Shown: positions 36,501 through 45,863 of the stretch, one piece after another
Layout: each line of letters opens with the position of its first letter
Position numbering within the stretch: position 1 is the first letter of the stretch
Assembly (NCBI GenBank): GCA_022457155.1
Contig: JAJGOT010000242.1
Span: forward strand, 62,001-126,000
Direction of reading: 5' to 3'
DNA from: Cladopsammia gracilis
Taxonomy: Eukaryota > Cnidaria > Anthozoa > Scleractinia > Dendrophylliidae
DNA: 64,000 nucleotides
Made by a program: the position numbers and the translations under genes
Notes under the pieces: model-generated
Told to the model about the DNA's origin: nothing
What the model saw: only the letters and a program-made list of their open reading frames with translations
The model's database searches: none

Positions 36501-37287
36501 CTCAATAGAGTATAAGAATACATTTGGGTTAGCCTGCGCAAGTTTGGGGTGAGCTAACAAAATGTATACATTGTATTGTGTAGCTGGGATAAAATTTACA
36601 CAATAAGTATATTTACGCTTGTACGCGAGCGTAATGTGTCAGTCAATTTTAAAAGCGGTCATATGCATCCCCTCCCCCAGGCAAACTTATTCAAATTCCA
36701 CCCAACTAAGTGAGCAAATTTATTTGTCGAATGCCCTACTGGTAGCGGCCTCACCAAGACGGTCATCTTCCTTACTGTATGGACGACGAGGTAAAGCGAT
36801 TTCGAGGTTTTGAAGTTCAAATTTTATCCGGCTGCACGAACCCGTGTTTAGCGCAGCGATCACACAAATCGTTTGTAGGATACAAGGGAAGGCTTTTTAT
36901 TGAATGGAGTTACGAAACTTCAGCTAATGATCACCAAAGAGTGTTTTGTAAATAGTGAAATACAGCCCGGCCCTCCACTGACGAACAGGGTATTCAAGTC
37001 CTTCAATATTGGGAGACAACATAACCTCAAGTCAAATCCCCAGGGTATGCCTGAAGGGGTCGGAGAATGATCATGGTTGGAACAGCCCATTTCCGAGTTG
37101 CTCTTTGCCTCCTTTTTAAACCGAGGCCAAGTGCAAAACCATTCATATGGATAGAATACTAACAGCCACAACCGACTAGGTTGACTAGGCAAGCTTGGCA
37201 AAGCGGATCCATTCTTAGGGACCCAGTTCTTACCATTTCTAGAAGTTTGAGCATTCCCTCCGGATCCATAAGATACATTATTCCCAT
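27521..37287 (-). CDS. MARVEL-domain four-helix membrane protein, copy B (complete)
   Basis: Minus-strand exons are 37234-37287, 36003-36212, 28171-28320 and 27521-27598, giving 18+70+50+25 = 163 aa, all joined in phase 0 at GT..AG introns. The start exon encodes [18 protein letters not shown]. The last exon encodes [18 protein letters not shown] and a short tail ending STTQ-like (RITTSTQ, stop at 27521-27523). Four hydrophobic helices fall at about residues 12-30, 48-75, 88-107 and 135-156. The second loop holds a charged segment ([16 protein letters not shown]). Length and layout fit CMTM/plasmolipin-like MARVEL proteins of the plasma membrane and trafficking vesicles. Exon sizes parallel the third MARVEL gene at 50.5-54.3 kb. 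Intron 2 (28321-36002, 7.7 kb) holds a complete antisense CTHRC1-like gene. A 5' untranslated exon ending at 39270 (donor GTAAGT) is possible but unproven. Confidence 0.87.
27940..28013. repeat. Perfect 74-bp palindrome, copy B
   Basis: Same sequence as 178-251, still a perfect palindrome, at the same distance from MARVEL exon 3. Nearby introns have diverged at a few percent, so it may be maintained by gene conversion between the arms. Confidence 0.95.
28935..29612. mobile_element. Inverted-repeat element in copy B with nested second element
   Basis: Ends AATTAAAGAAACGTTG and its near complement. Copy A has the empty region at about 1150. A second inverted-repeat element with ends ATTTACACGCTGCGATTTGT lies inside at 29115-29518. 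Non-coding. Confidence 0.75.
29115..29518. mobile_element. Nested GC-rich MITE, ends ATTTACACGCTGCGATTTGT
   Basis: Inverted ends about 22 bp long. The interior repeats CGACAAATCG and CGACATGTCGG words. It is inserted in the element at 28935-29612. Confidence 0.7.
30572..30629 (+). other. Candidate small exon upstream of CTHRC1-like copy B
   Basis: TATATTTTCTCTTTTAG precedes and GTAAATAG follows a 58-bp open segment. It could be a 5' untranslated exon of the CTHRC1-like gene, whose start exon also follows a TTCTTTCAACAG acceptor-like sequence. No counterpart found in copy A. Confidence 0.25.
31874..32148 (+). mobile_element. Non-LTR 3' tail inserted in copy B only
   Basis: Copy A reads through at about 10058-10062. 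The insert ends with AATAAATGAAAAATAAATG-type repeats. It sits immediately upstream of the CTHRC1-like promoter region. Confidence 0.6.
32297..34409 (+). CDS. CTHRC1-like secreted short-collagen protein, copy B
   Basis: Three phase-0 exons: 32297-32365 (23 codons), 32609-32827 (73) and 34062-34409 (115 plus stop), 211 aa. The signal peptide [19 protein letters not shown] is followed by QCSLQGQPG, ten Gly-X-Pro triplets, and the CTHRC1 C-terminal domain with [34 protein letters not shown] and [11 protein letters not shown]. It differs from copy A at several residues: E/D, K/N, I/L and N/H early in exon 3, a loss of two codons at the NCAG site, and several changes around the end of the collagen run. 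The total length is unchanged. Polyadenylation signal AATAAA lies at 34530-34535. Introns are 243 bp and 1234 bp; intron 2 carries a TTAA-flanked element absent from copy A. The gene is nested antisense in MARVEL copy B intron 2. Confidence 0.9.
33235..33886. mobile_element. TTAA-flanked element, GGTGGCTCC family, in CTHRC1-like copy B intron 2
   Basis: Ends GGTGGCTCCAAACAGTTTCC and near complement, with TTAA at 33231-33234 and 33887-33890. A non-LTR tail on the minus strand (about 33614-33715) is nested inside. Absent from copy A. Confidence 0.85.
34530..34535 (+). terminator. Polyadenylation signal, CTHRC1-like copy B
   Basis: AATAAA about 120 bp after the stop codon, in sequence conserved with copy A. 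Confidence 0.75.
34880..35039. mobile_element. 160-bp foldback element
   Basis: Ends TACAGCTATTTCAATTAACG and complement; arms of about 65 bp include AAGACC(G)CAAGGTAGTATGG. It shares AACGTTGTCGGATGAAA with the element at 28935-29612. Confidence 0.78.
35380..35637. mobile_element. Inverted-repeat element AGAAACCCATAAGTGGGTTG
   Basis: 258 bp with inverted ends of about 27 bp. Copy A has the empty site near 19195. Non-coding. Confidence 0.78.
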
Positions 37288-37611
37288 CTTGTTCAGTCAA
37301 ATAATGTTCAGTATCGTAACCTTAAAAACAACGGAACAAACGAATCTCAAATTTTAGTACGCGCTTGCGCACGTCGTTGACTTATCACTGTCTACTTTAA
37401 CATAATGGAGAAGGAAATATTAGGAATAACTCATAAGATGAAGGTTCTAAATAAGGGAAGAAACACGGGTGAATTTCGCTGATGCAGGGCTGATGGAATG
37501 ACATGTAAACAGAAGCACGCAACGAATCGTTTCGTTTCAACGCTGTTTGGAAGACGGCCTTGGTCATCTTAAAAATTCGGAATAAATTAGATTAAAAACT
37601 AACAATTTCTT

Positions 37612-38010
37612 TAGTAAAATGTCGCCTCAAACCTTCGTTACATCGGAAAGCCAGGGAAAGCTTAACGCCCTTTGTTTTCGGAGGGATAAAAGTGTTCGGA
37701 AAATGTTCGGAAGACGTTCGGAAGCTGTTCGGTTTTCTTTAGTAAAATGTCGCCTCAAACTTTCGTAACATCGGAAAATTCGACACCTTTTGTTTTCGGC
37801 AGGGTGTTTTCGGAGGGATAAAAGTGTTCGGAAAATGTTCGGAAGACGTTCGGAAGCTGTTCGGTTTTCTTTAGTAAAATGTCGCCTCAAACTTTCGTAA
37901 CATCGGAAAATTTAACACCTTTTGTTTTCGGCAGGGTGTTTTCGGAAGGATAAAAGTGTTCGGAAAATGTTCGGAAGCTGTTCGGTTTTCTTTAGTAAAA
38001 TGTCGCCTCA
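37612..38010. repeat. ~125-bp tandem repeat array, copy B
   Basis: Counterpart of 21745-22160, with units at about 37612, 37742, 37873 and 37993. Unit sequences differ slightly between A and B, so the array was present before duplication. Confidence 0.85.
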
Positions 38011-38960
38011 AACCTTCGTAATGTCCGGGGTACAAAATAACGTCACTAGGATTTTCTTAAAGTAGCTAGTAAGTTCGGCCGATAAGATTTCTTTTCCTAA
38101 AATTTTCTACCGCTGAAATATTCAGCTAAAAGAACCGAAAATTAACCGAATTATTATTATAAAAGAGCAAATTCTATTTAACTCTCATTAGCATCCTCCA
38201 CAGGCAACTCTGGGGTCTGAGGGAAAAGGAAAAAAAGAAAGGAATATAGGAGGGGAGATGGTAGGGAGCCGATGCAACTCCAGTTAATTTTTTCTCTCTC
38301 CTGTCGTCCCCCACCCTACTCAGTCCGAGTTTTTTCCTCTGTACCAGTCTCTCGCCTAGCCCTTAACTCGTCCTCATTTTTCGCGCTAAAAAGTTGCCTG
38401 CACAATACAACGCCATTCCAAGCGTTTTCCTTAACATATGTTACCGCATGCCCCCGAATGTCTGTTGCTATTATTGACTCCTAGACTGAAAGACCTTTAA
38501 CTGTAGCATACATGTCTGTTTATATCATGTAAACAGTTTCTTCAGTGAACTGTGAAATGTAATTCTTTATCAAACTGCCCGAGGTATTTTATTCGGGCAC
38601 GGTTGCCTGATTTTGCCGTTTGTTCGTTGGTGATATAAATATGAAGTAAATTTTTCTTCACATTATGAAGTTAACCTGATACTTTGGACAGTAGTGGTCT
38701 TAATGTGAAAGAATAATAATTCACTGCGCAGTCTCACTTTAGATTTTCTGGTCAAAAATATTCCTTGTTAAAGCGATAAAGTGGTCAGATGTTGATAAAA
38801 TACTAAGGTATTTAACTAAATCGTTTAATCCAACTTTAATGACTCAAGAAATGGAAGCAAATGAACTGACAAACAAATTAACAAACATAGAACGAGATAC
38901 TATTCCACTGACCTATTGCTGTATTTAACGGCGTAAACATATAACCAGAGAGAGGTGGTC

Positions 38961-40550
38961 GGTTTACACTATTTCGACAAAAATGGAAATAAAAACTGAA
39001 TTTCCCAGTGAGCGTAAACACGCATACATAAAAATATCGTAGAACTTCACTGACTGTTTTACATCATAACCATAGTTTGTACCGATGTATGGTAAGTCCT
39101 AGGCGTTTGGTCCATGCGCTGTGAGGGCTAGAAAAGCATAAAAAACTTCCCTCGCCTGAACGCATTCCAATTGTACATATTCTTGTCGTGCAGATAAATT
39201 TGATGTCTGAGCAATATTGCCAAGTAACTTGAAAGTTTGTTACGAGAACAAATGCAAGGGACTACTTACCTGAAAAAGATTTTCACCGTTAGCTCCGTAA
39301 AGAGACAGAGAGAAAGGGTCAATATTAAAGACAGTACTGATTTAACTCACCAAACAACTTTGAAGGCTAATAACAAATGTTGAATATTCATCGCAAAGTT
39401 CTTGGAATGTTTTGGTAAGGAGTCAATAGAGATTGGATAAGCGCAGTGATCTGGAAAACATTCATGATCTAGAAAACACGGGGCTTTTGTTTTGAGCTGT
39501 GATGAGGTAACACGCTCCAAAAATGTTAAAATCAGTGCGGAATGTCATCCCCGGCTCGCGATTTAAAACTGCAACATAAAGTAAGCTGGTAGAATAGAGA
39601 TGGACGCTGTCAAATTCAGGCGGGATAATCTGTTGGGCGGGGAGCTGCGAGGAGGGGTGAAACGGTGTCGGCTTCTTCAGTCAGTGATATTACGGCCAAT
39701 TTTCATTTGACCGTAATTTTTGACAGATCACAGTTAATTTCCACAGTTATTTCCAAAGTTGTCTTCACGATTGCTTCCGATAACCTCAGAAAATGGCCGA
39801 AAATGTCATCCCCTGAGAACATGAAAACCGGGCCCAATCGGGGTAGAGGAGGAAGGTGGGTGGGGGTCTGGTCTCCTGGCCAACTCAACTGCAGAGCTTT
39901 GGAAATATCCATTTTCCCTTTATTACATTTGCCACACTACTGATTAATAAGTAAAAGGGTTATGAAGAAGAAACAGAATGATACAGGGTACAAATAGAGT
40001 TTTTGGTCATTTATTAGCGTGCATTGCTATGTATAGTGTGATCGCTAGGGGGATCCAGAGACCCCGGACGGGGATCCTTTATAAAAATTACTGAGGTGCC
40101 TTGAAGGGACCAGAATCTCGTTGTGATGGGCGTGGCTCAAATGGATTTTTTCCCCTAAGAGGTACCATCTAAAAGGCATCCTCAGGCACGTTAAGGTATG
40201 GTTCGATTCAGAGACTAATTTGCATAAAATCTGAAAACGATCGTAACTTTGAGATGATTTACCTAAACATGCACAAACTTAGCAGCAGCATAAAACTTAA
40301 ACCACTGTTTACTTAAATGTCGAATATTTGCATCACGTGACCTGTTATCATTGTTTCATTACACAAAAAGAAAATTGAAAATGGGGTACCGAGATGGCAT
40401 ATGATGGATATAAATTGAACCGTTAACATGATATTAGTATGATTCTCCCCTATATGAATCTGGCCGGAATTGTTGACTATAATTTACAGTTAAAGGGTTA
40501 TTTCGTAAAAGAGGTCACGTGACATATTTTGACTCTTGATATCTTGTAAA
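38961..40550. other. No gene recognised; possible 5' exon of MARVEL copy B
   Basis: On the minus strand a segment ending at 39270 with AG|GTAAGT is a possible 5' untranslated exon for MARVEL copy B. A 92-codon frame at 39665-39943 has no recognisable features. Nothing else seen. Confidence 0.35.
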
Positions 40551-40733
40551 TAGACCTCTTTCATAATGGTGGCCGATTTAGTTATTCTTTTATATGTATG
40601 CTAATTGGCCTCACTGGCCTCATTTTAGAGTAAAAATTCTTTTGAATTTTGCACATGCTAACGAGGCCAGTAAGGCTGATTAACATACATATAAAAGAAT
40701 AACTAAATCGACCGTCATTATGAAAGAGGTCTA
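40551..40733. mobile_element. 183-bp foldback MITE, ends TAGACCTCTTTCATAATG
   Basis: Arms of about 50 bp surround a 75-bp centre. It is flanked by TAAA on both sides, or by TA if the element is taken to start at GACC. Confidence 0.8.
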
Positions 40734-40829
40734 TAAAATAGAAAAGTTTTCCATTCCGGGCACGGATAGTTTTATGCATAAAGGTAAAAAATTGCGTATG
40801 ATTTTCTCTTAGCCAAAGTTAACCATCCT

Positions 40830-42742
40830 AGTAGTAGGATAGGGACCTGTTACTCCTTTTTTTTGCTGTGGTTTCTTATTAAATTGCTGTGGAATCGCTG
40901 TGGTATACATTAACGTGGGTGACGTCATAGACTATTGTCTTTATCTCATGAATAAAATGCTGTGGTTTCTCATTAACGTGCTGTGGATTACATTAACGAC
41001 CGTTATTGCTGTGGTATTTAATTACCTACAATAACCAGTTCCAAAAACCGGGTTAGCAGGGGTACCCCCTTTCACCACAATGGCGCAATGAACTCGCCCA
41101 GACTTGCCCTATTATTATTCTCCCTTCCCCTGCCTTCCCCTGTTTAATAAATAAATAATTATTAATAAACGGAGGAGGAGGAGGAGGAAGAGGAGGAGGG
41201 GGAGGAGGAGGAGGAGGAGGAGGAGGAGGAGGAGGAGGAGGAAAAACAATAAAATTGAGGAGGAGGAGGAGGAGGAGGAGGAGGAGGAGGAGGAGGAGGA
41301 GGGTCGATGTGGGGTCGATGTGGGGTCGATATTGTGGTGGTGGTGTTGAAAATAATAGAATTGTGGTGGTGGTGGTAGTGAAAACTCCTGTACCCCTCCT
41401 GTACCCTTTCTGTACCCCTCCTGCACCCCTCCTGTACCCCTATCATTCGATCACAACAGAAAACACGGATATCTAGTTACTTTTAATATATATGATCAAG
41501 GATTTGCGAAAACAGCCTCGAATAAAAATTTCTTGGATGAAAAACGCGGCGTTATAGAAATATACCAGTTCCCAAATCCTTACAACCCCCGTCCGAGTTC
41601 TCCAGTTAAATGAAGACATTATTCAAACGATAAAACAAAGTGGATTTACGAACACGGAGATGAACCAAACGTAAAATCGTTTTCAGAGGAAACCTTTGCT
41701 TCCGACTAAAGCCAACAAAGCTTTAGGACTGCTATACGGTCTTATAGTGAATTCGCGCTGCGTCCGTAAAGTAATTTCATTCTAATATTTTGTTCTTGAT
41801 TTCCTTTTTATTTGTGTAGTATATGGATTTGAGTTGTTTTAAATAAAACAGCTTTTGATGACATAATGATTTGATGAAACCTTAATGCGTTTTGTTATTA
41901 TTAAATTTATTTGACCTTAAACAAAGTGTGGGTTTATTGTTTTAGCGCGAGCATGTAATTGGTTGCTTTGTTAAGTTTTTTGAGGTGCTAATTTTTCATG
42001 CAAATTTAGTTCAGTGTAAGTTCGCATAATTAAAAGTTTGAACTTTGAAGCTACCGGTAAAGAAATTGAAACCTAAAGTGGGTGATGGCTGGCAAACTGA
42101 AAATCGACATTGAATCTAGCGATGAAGTGGTTATAGGAATGTTGCGGATCTTAGTAAAGTAAAAGCGTTTTTTATACTGCGCAATTTAATTGCTTCTAAA
42201 CTTGAATGTTTCGGAACCCTCTTATTAGTTTTATTCGGTTATAATATCCACATCTTTGATGGTTAGTGGTTAAGATATGTTGTTTTGATCTATCTCTGTT
42301 AAGGATATCTGTGTCAGTTGTGTTTTGTTTTGAAGTGATTTGGTATAAAGCGGGCAAGTTTGGGCAAACCTATTGTTTCTATTGTTATGAAAAGGGATTC
42401 CGTTTATTAATAATTATTTATTTATTAAACAGGGGAAGGCAGGGGAAGGGAGAATAATAATAGGGCAAGTCTGGGCGAGTTCATTGCGCCATTGTGGTGA
42501 AAGGGGGTACCCCTGCTAACCCGGTTTTTGGAATTGGTTATTGTAGGTAATTAAATACCACAGCAATAACGGTCGTTAATGTAATCCACAGCACGTTAAT
42601 GAGAAACCACAGCATTTTATTCATGAGATAAAGACAATAGTCTATGACGTCACCCACGTTAATGTATACCACAGCGATTCCACAGCAATTTAATAAGAAA
42701 CCACAGCAAAAAAAAGGAGTAACAGGTCCCTATCCTACTACT
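40830..42742. mobile_element. Long-inverted-repeat element (~345-bp arms) with 6-bp target duplication
   Basis: Arms 40830-41173 and 42397-42742 are almost identical inverted copies beginning AGTAGTAGGATAGGGACC. CATCCT flanks both ends (40824-40829, 42743-42748). The 1.2 kb centre has a (GGA)n tract at 41171-41300, CCTGTACCCCT repeats and no recognisable gene. Superfamily unknown. Confidence 0.85.
41171..41300. repeat. (GGA)n microsatellite
   Basis: About 130 bases of GGA repeats, lying at the inner edge of the left arm of the long-inverted-repeat element. Frames across it are low-complexity artefacts. Confidence 0.9.
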
Positions 42743-42830
42743 CATCCTTACCCCATTTGAAGTTTCCTTTTTTCCAAATTATGACGTCATCAAACACGTG
42801 ACCACAATAATCAAACCTTAAGGAATTTAA

Positions 42831-43638
42831 GGTGATTCCTCAGAAATAAAAGTTGTCGAACGATTTTTTTTAAATTTTCCCTAACAGCTCCCTACCATAA
42901 GTTGTTTCGAAAAATTCAATAAAAAAGATAGGTCACCATGCTCGGTAAAGAGATATGATGGACCAATGTTGCCCCATTTATGCCTATAGCAATACCGATC
43001 ACGCACGTCATTATTTGATCGGTTCATGTTTCTTTTCCCGGTAACCCGTGAAAGCAAAGTTTACAATTCTTAAAAAAAACTTGATAGGTTAAAGTCTCCA
43101 CCATATGGGAATACTTTAAAATAAAATTTCTGAAAAAGTCACACAACTTCAAATGACACGGACTCAAAACGTTCCTCGCGTCCATGTTTTCAAGGTCAAC
43201 AATTTGCTCCCACGAGTAACTGATTTGAGAACGTTTTTAGCGATATCTTTTTTTCCTGTCGAGGAATTTTTTTTAACTTTGTTAACTTAAAAAGCATTAA
43301 TTTAACATCAAAATGATGCAATAAAAAATATAGGTCACCATGCTCGTTAGAGAGAAAAAGACAGTCGTATTTTCTAACAAGCTTGCGGGCCTTTGATAAA
43401 AAACATTCCATCCTCCGAAATGTGCGCGCGCTCATTTTGCTCAACCGCGCTCGCCCATTGCTTATAAATTATGGTAATTCTCCTTTTGAAAAATACTCGT
43501 AAGAAAATTAAATTTCCAGCTGCGTGTTTTAAAAACCGTTCACTAAAAAGAGTGTTGTTATCAACTGGCTGCCATGAAAGGACTATTACGTGTGTTATGC
43601 GCAGTACAGGATGCGCAGTGCAATACTGAGGAATCACC
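42831..43638. mobile_element. TTAA-flanked element, GGTGATTCCTCAG family, copy 1
   Basis: 808 bp with TTAA at 42827-42830 and 43639-43642. Ends are GGTGATTCCTCAG and complement. Nearly identical along its length to 58226-59034. A 141-codon frame crosses its right end but extends outside the element, so it is not a gene. Confidence 0.9.
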
Positions 43639-43913
43639 TTAAGGACGCTAAATCCAGTTTGATGCATACTTTTTGTGATTGTTAGGGCTAAAAAACATTT
43701 CCAAAGGGAAAAAAGAATTTTCTTCGCGGGGGTTTCTACACCAAGGGACGAATCATGCCTCAACATGCTTGAGATCGGGATAATTCTGAGTGTCGTCATT
43801 TTAATTAGATTTTCGCACCCTAAGCAGTACTAATCTATAAAATTTGACCCCCGAAAGGTACGACAATCACCCCGTCATTTATATATGGGAGTCGCACCCA
43901 CCCCCCACCCCTC

Positions 43914-44235
43914 TCTCTCGGCTTTTGAAAACGAGAAAATTACAGTGTATACCGATGAAATCATTTTACAAGTCTTATCTCGAGGGAACGAACACATAGT
44001 GCATAGTGTAAATGTCGAATGTAAGCTTCAAATACTCGCTTCAGCAGTTCAAACGTTCAGTTGGAGGAACTTTTGGAACCAGAGGTAAAGTTGACGTTAA
44101 TGGTTACATTTTCAAACTTTGCACCATAAAATCGTGCGATGTCAGGTCAGTGACTTGATATCGTAGGATATCAGAACAGTACTTAACACTAGGCTTCTGA
44201 TTGGCTGATTGCGAATTTGGGTACGGTAATCGGGT
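43914..44235. repeat. Dispersed repeat, copy 1 (inverted relative to 51608-51903)
   Basis: About 300 bp starting TTTTGAAAACGAGAAAATTA and passing through TTGGAGGAAC and GATATCGTAGGATATC. The reverse complement is at 51608-51903, in intron 2 of the third MARVEL gene. Confidence 0.8.
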
Positions 44236-44512
44236 AATCAGTGAAATCAGACTTCCCGTGTGATTGAACTAGTGATCTAAGTGATGCAGTAAATACATCG
44301 TGCATTTGCTAGTAGTTGCCAGTATGGTTAAATTTATTGCATTTATGGTTGGTCATTTATTACATTTAGGGTTGATTCTTATTACATTCATGGTGAGTCA
44401 GAAAAGTACATTTATGGTTAAAAATTTATTTCATTTATAGTTAGTCATTTATTACATTTATGGCTGATTCTTTACATTACATTTTTGGTTGGTATTACAT
44501 TTATGGCGAGTA

Positions 44513-44947
44513 TAGTAAAAACCCGCAAGTAAGAACCTGGTTTTTAAAAACCTGTTAGGCTAAAATTTGCCAGTTAGATCCCCTCTATACAAGAACCTGT
44601 TTAGCCTAAAATTTGAGACAGGTTCTTATTTTCTAAAATCTATATAAAAAAAATGTGTACAGTACACCGTTTGGGCAAATAAGAGTAGGTTATGTTCTGT
44701 GATCACTGCTTCAATTTTTCTTACTATAGTCATTTTTACATAAATATTTACTTGGTATGCAGATTTTATATAAGGAATAGGCTGAATACCACTAAATTCT
44801 ATTAGCTACAATGTATTTTTTTTCTTCAGAAAATAAGAACCTATTTAAGAGCCTAAATAGCCTAAATTTGTGCTAACTGCCATTTATGTAAGAACCAGCT
44901 AGGTTAACTTGGGAAAATGCAAGGTTCTTACTTGCGGGTTTTTACTG
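44513..44947. mobile_element. TA-flanked MITE, ends AGTAAAAACCCGCAAG, in a TTACATTTATGG repeat
   Basis: Inverted ends of about 25 bp flanked by TA. The left end is TAGT and the right end complement CAGT, like Tc1/mariner or pogo. It splits a local run of TTACATTTATGG repeats (44330-44512 and 44948-44975). Confidence 0.8.
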
Positions 44948-44986
44948 TATTACATTTATGGTTGTTATTGAATTTATGGGCGACAC

Positions 44987-45253
44987 ATGAGTAAGCTCAT
45001 GGGCACGGAGACTGGAGGAGAGGGAGAGGATTGGTACAAGGTGGTGTGTAAAATCTGGACTGTCGACGAGGATGCGATTTTTTGGGAGAATCCGAACCGC
45101 CGCGTCTTACCAAGAGCGACGACTGGGGACGAGTCGGGGCAGACTTCGGCGGACACTGTTCCTTTCAATTACGATTTCATCCACGAATCAAAGACGAATC
45201 AAGGTTTAACTAAGGGCGAAAGAGCAAGAAAGAAACCACGATGCATTGGATAA
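44987..45253 (+). CDS. Hypothetical short frame, 88 codons
   Basis: The frame starts MSKLMGTETGGEGEDWYK and ends in a basic stretch (KGERARKKPR). It is less repetitive than neighbouring DNA. No family recognised, no promoter or splice evidence. It may be chance. Confidence 0.2.
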   Translation: MSKLMGTETGGEGEDWYKVVCKIWTVDEDAIFWENPNRRVLPRATTGDESGQTSADTVPFNYDFIHESKTNQGLTKGERARKKPRCIG

Positions 45254-45455
45254 TTTGATACAGTTTATTCCTTTACCTTGAAACCGACAAATTATTCATA
45301 TCAAAGTAACTTAAATAGCAATTAAAAACCAACTCTTGAACTCTTGAACTAACAAGACAAGCTTAATGGAGCCGAAACCAATTGTGGAATTGCACGCATT
45401 TTGGGCATCCTACTGATGAACAGTTACGAAATTCAGATATATTTAGTAGCCACAT

Positions 45456-45662
45456 TTATTTGCGGTCTGTCCCCTTTGAATTGTCCTTAAACAATGATTG
45501 TTTATAGTTGACGATGCTAGCGACGAGGTTAAGTAAAATATTTGTTACGGTCACCTCTTTACCCGGAAGATTAATATTCATTACAATAAATTCTTCCTCT
45601 GTTATTGCTGCGAGCCCTTTGGCGAGCAGCACACTAATCGTGACAGGCTCCCTGGGTTTCAT
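45456..45662 (-). CDS. Hypothetical short frame with a TATA-like box, 68 codons
   Basis: The frame begins MKPREPVTISVLLAKGLAAI and has balanced composition. TATATAAAG lies at 45685-45693 on the same strand, only 23 bases before the first ATG, which is short for a normal leader. Translation might start at an internal Met (residue 28). No family recognised. Confidence 0.22.
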   Translation of the reverse strand: MKPREPVTISVLLAKGLAAITEEEFIVMNINLPGKEVTVTNILLNLVASIVNYKQSLFKDNSKGTDRK

Positions 45663-45863
45663 TTGACCGAGTGAGACCTGGGCGCTTTATATACGGCGCA
45701 ATAGCTCGTTTTGAGGATTTCGTGGACTTTTTCGTGGACTATGATTTTGAGTGAGGATGCAGTATGTATCGTCAGCGGCAGTAGTTGTAGAATTCTGCGT
45801 GGTCAGGATAGGTCTGAACATGAGTGATAAATATTTAAATTATTTAAATTTTTAAAGGAACGC

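Larger units (their letters stand above)
27763..38960. repeat. Segmental duplication, copy B
   Basis: Second copy of the tandem duplication, in direct orientation to copy A. Base 27763 aligns with base 1 of the window. The unit probably extends left at least to the last MARVEL exon at 27521, whose copy-A partner would be outside the window. Homology ends near 38960. Large differences from A are insertions: a non-LTR tail at 31874-32148, inverted-repeat elements at 28935-29612, 33235-33886 and 35380-35637, and possibly 34880-35039. Confidence 0.93.

Noticed and set aside
37627..37890. Frame with an internally repeated protein sequence
   Set aside because: The repetition comes from the ~125-bp tandem DNA array; no such frame survives in copy A.
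39665..39943. 92-codon plus-strand frame
   Set aside because: No recognisable domain, and no splice or promoter support.
40195..40215. tRNA T-loop-like GGTTCGATTC
   Set aside because: No acceptor stem, D-arm or anticodon arm can be built around it.
41115..41476. Ser/Pro/Leu/Arg-rich frames on both strands
   Set aside because: They are translations of the (GGA)n microsatellite.
43374..43799. 141-codon minus-strand frame
   Set aside because: It spans the right end of a TTAA element into flanking DNA, and the second copy of the element carries only part of it.
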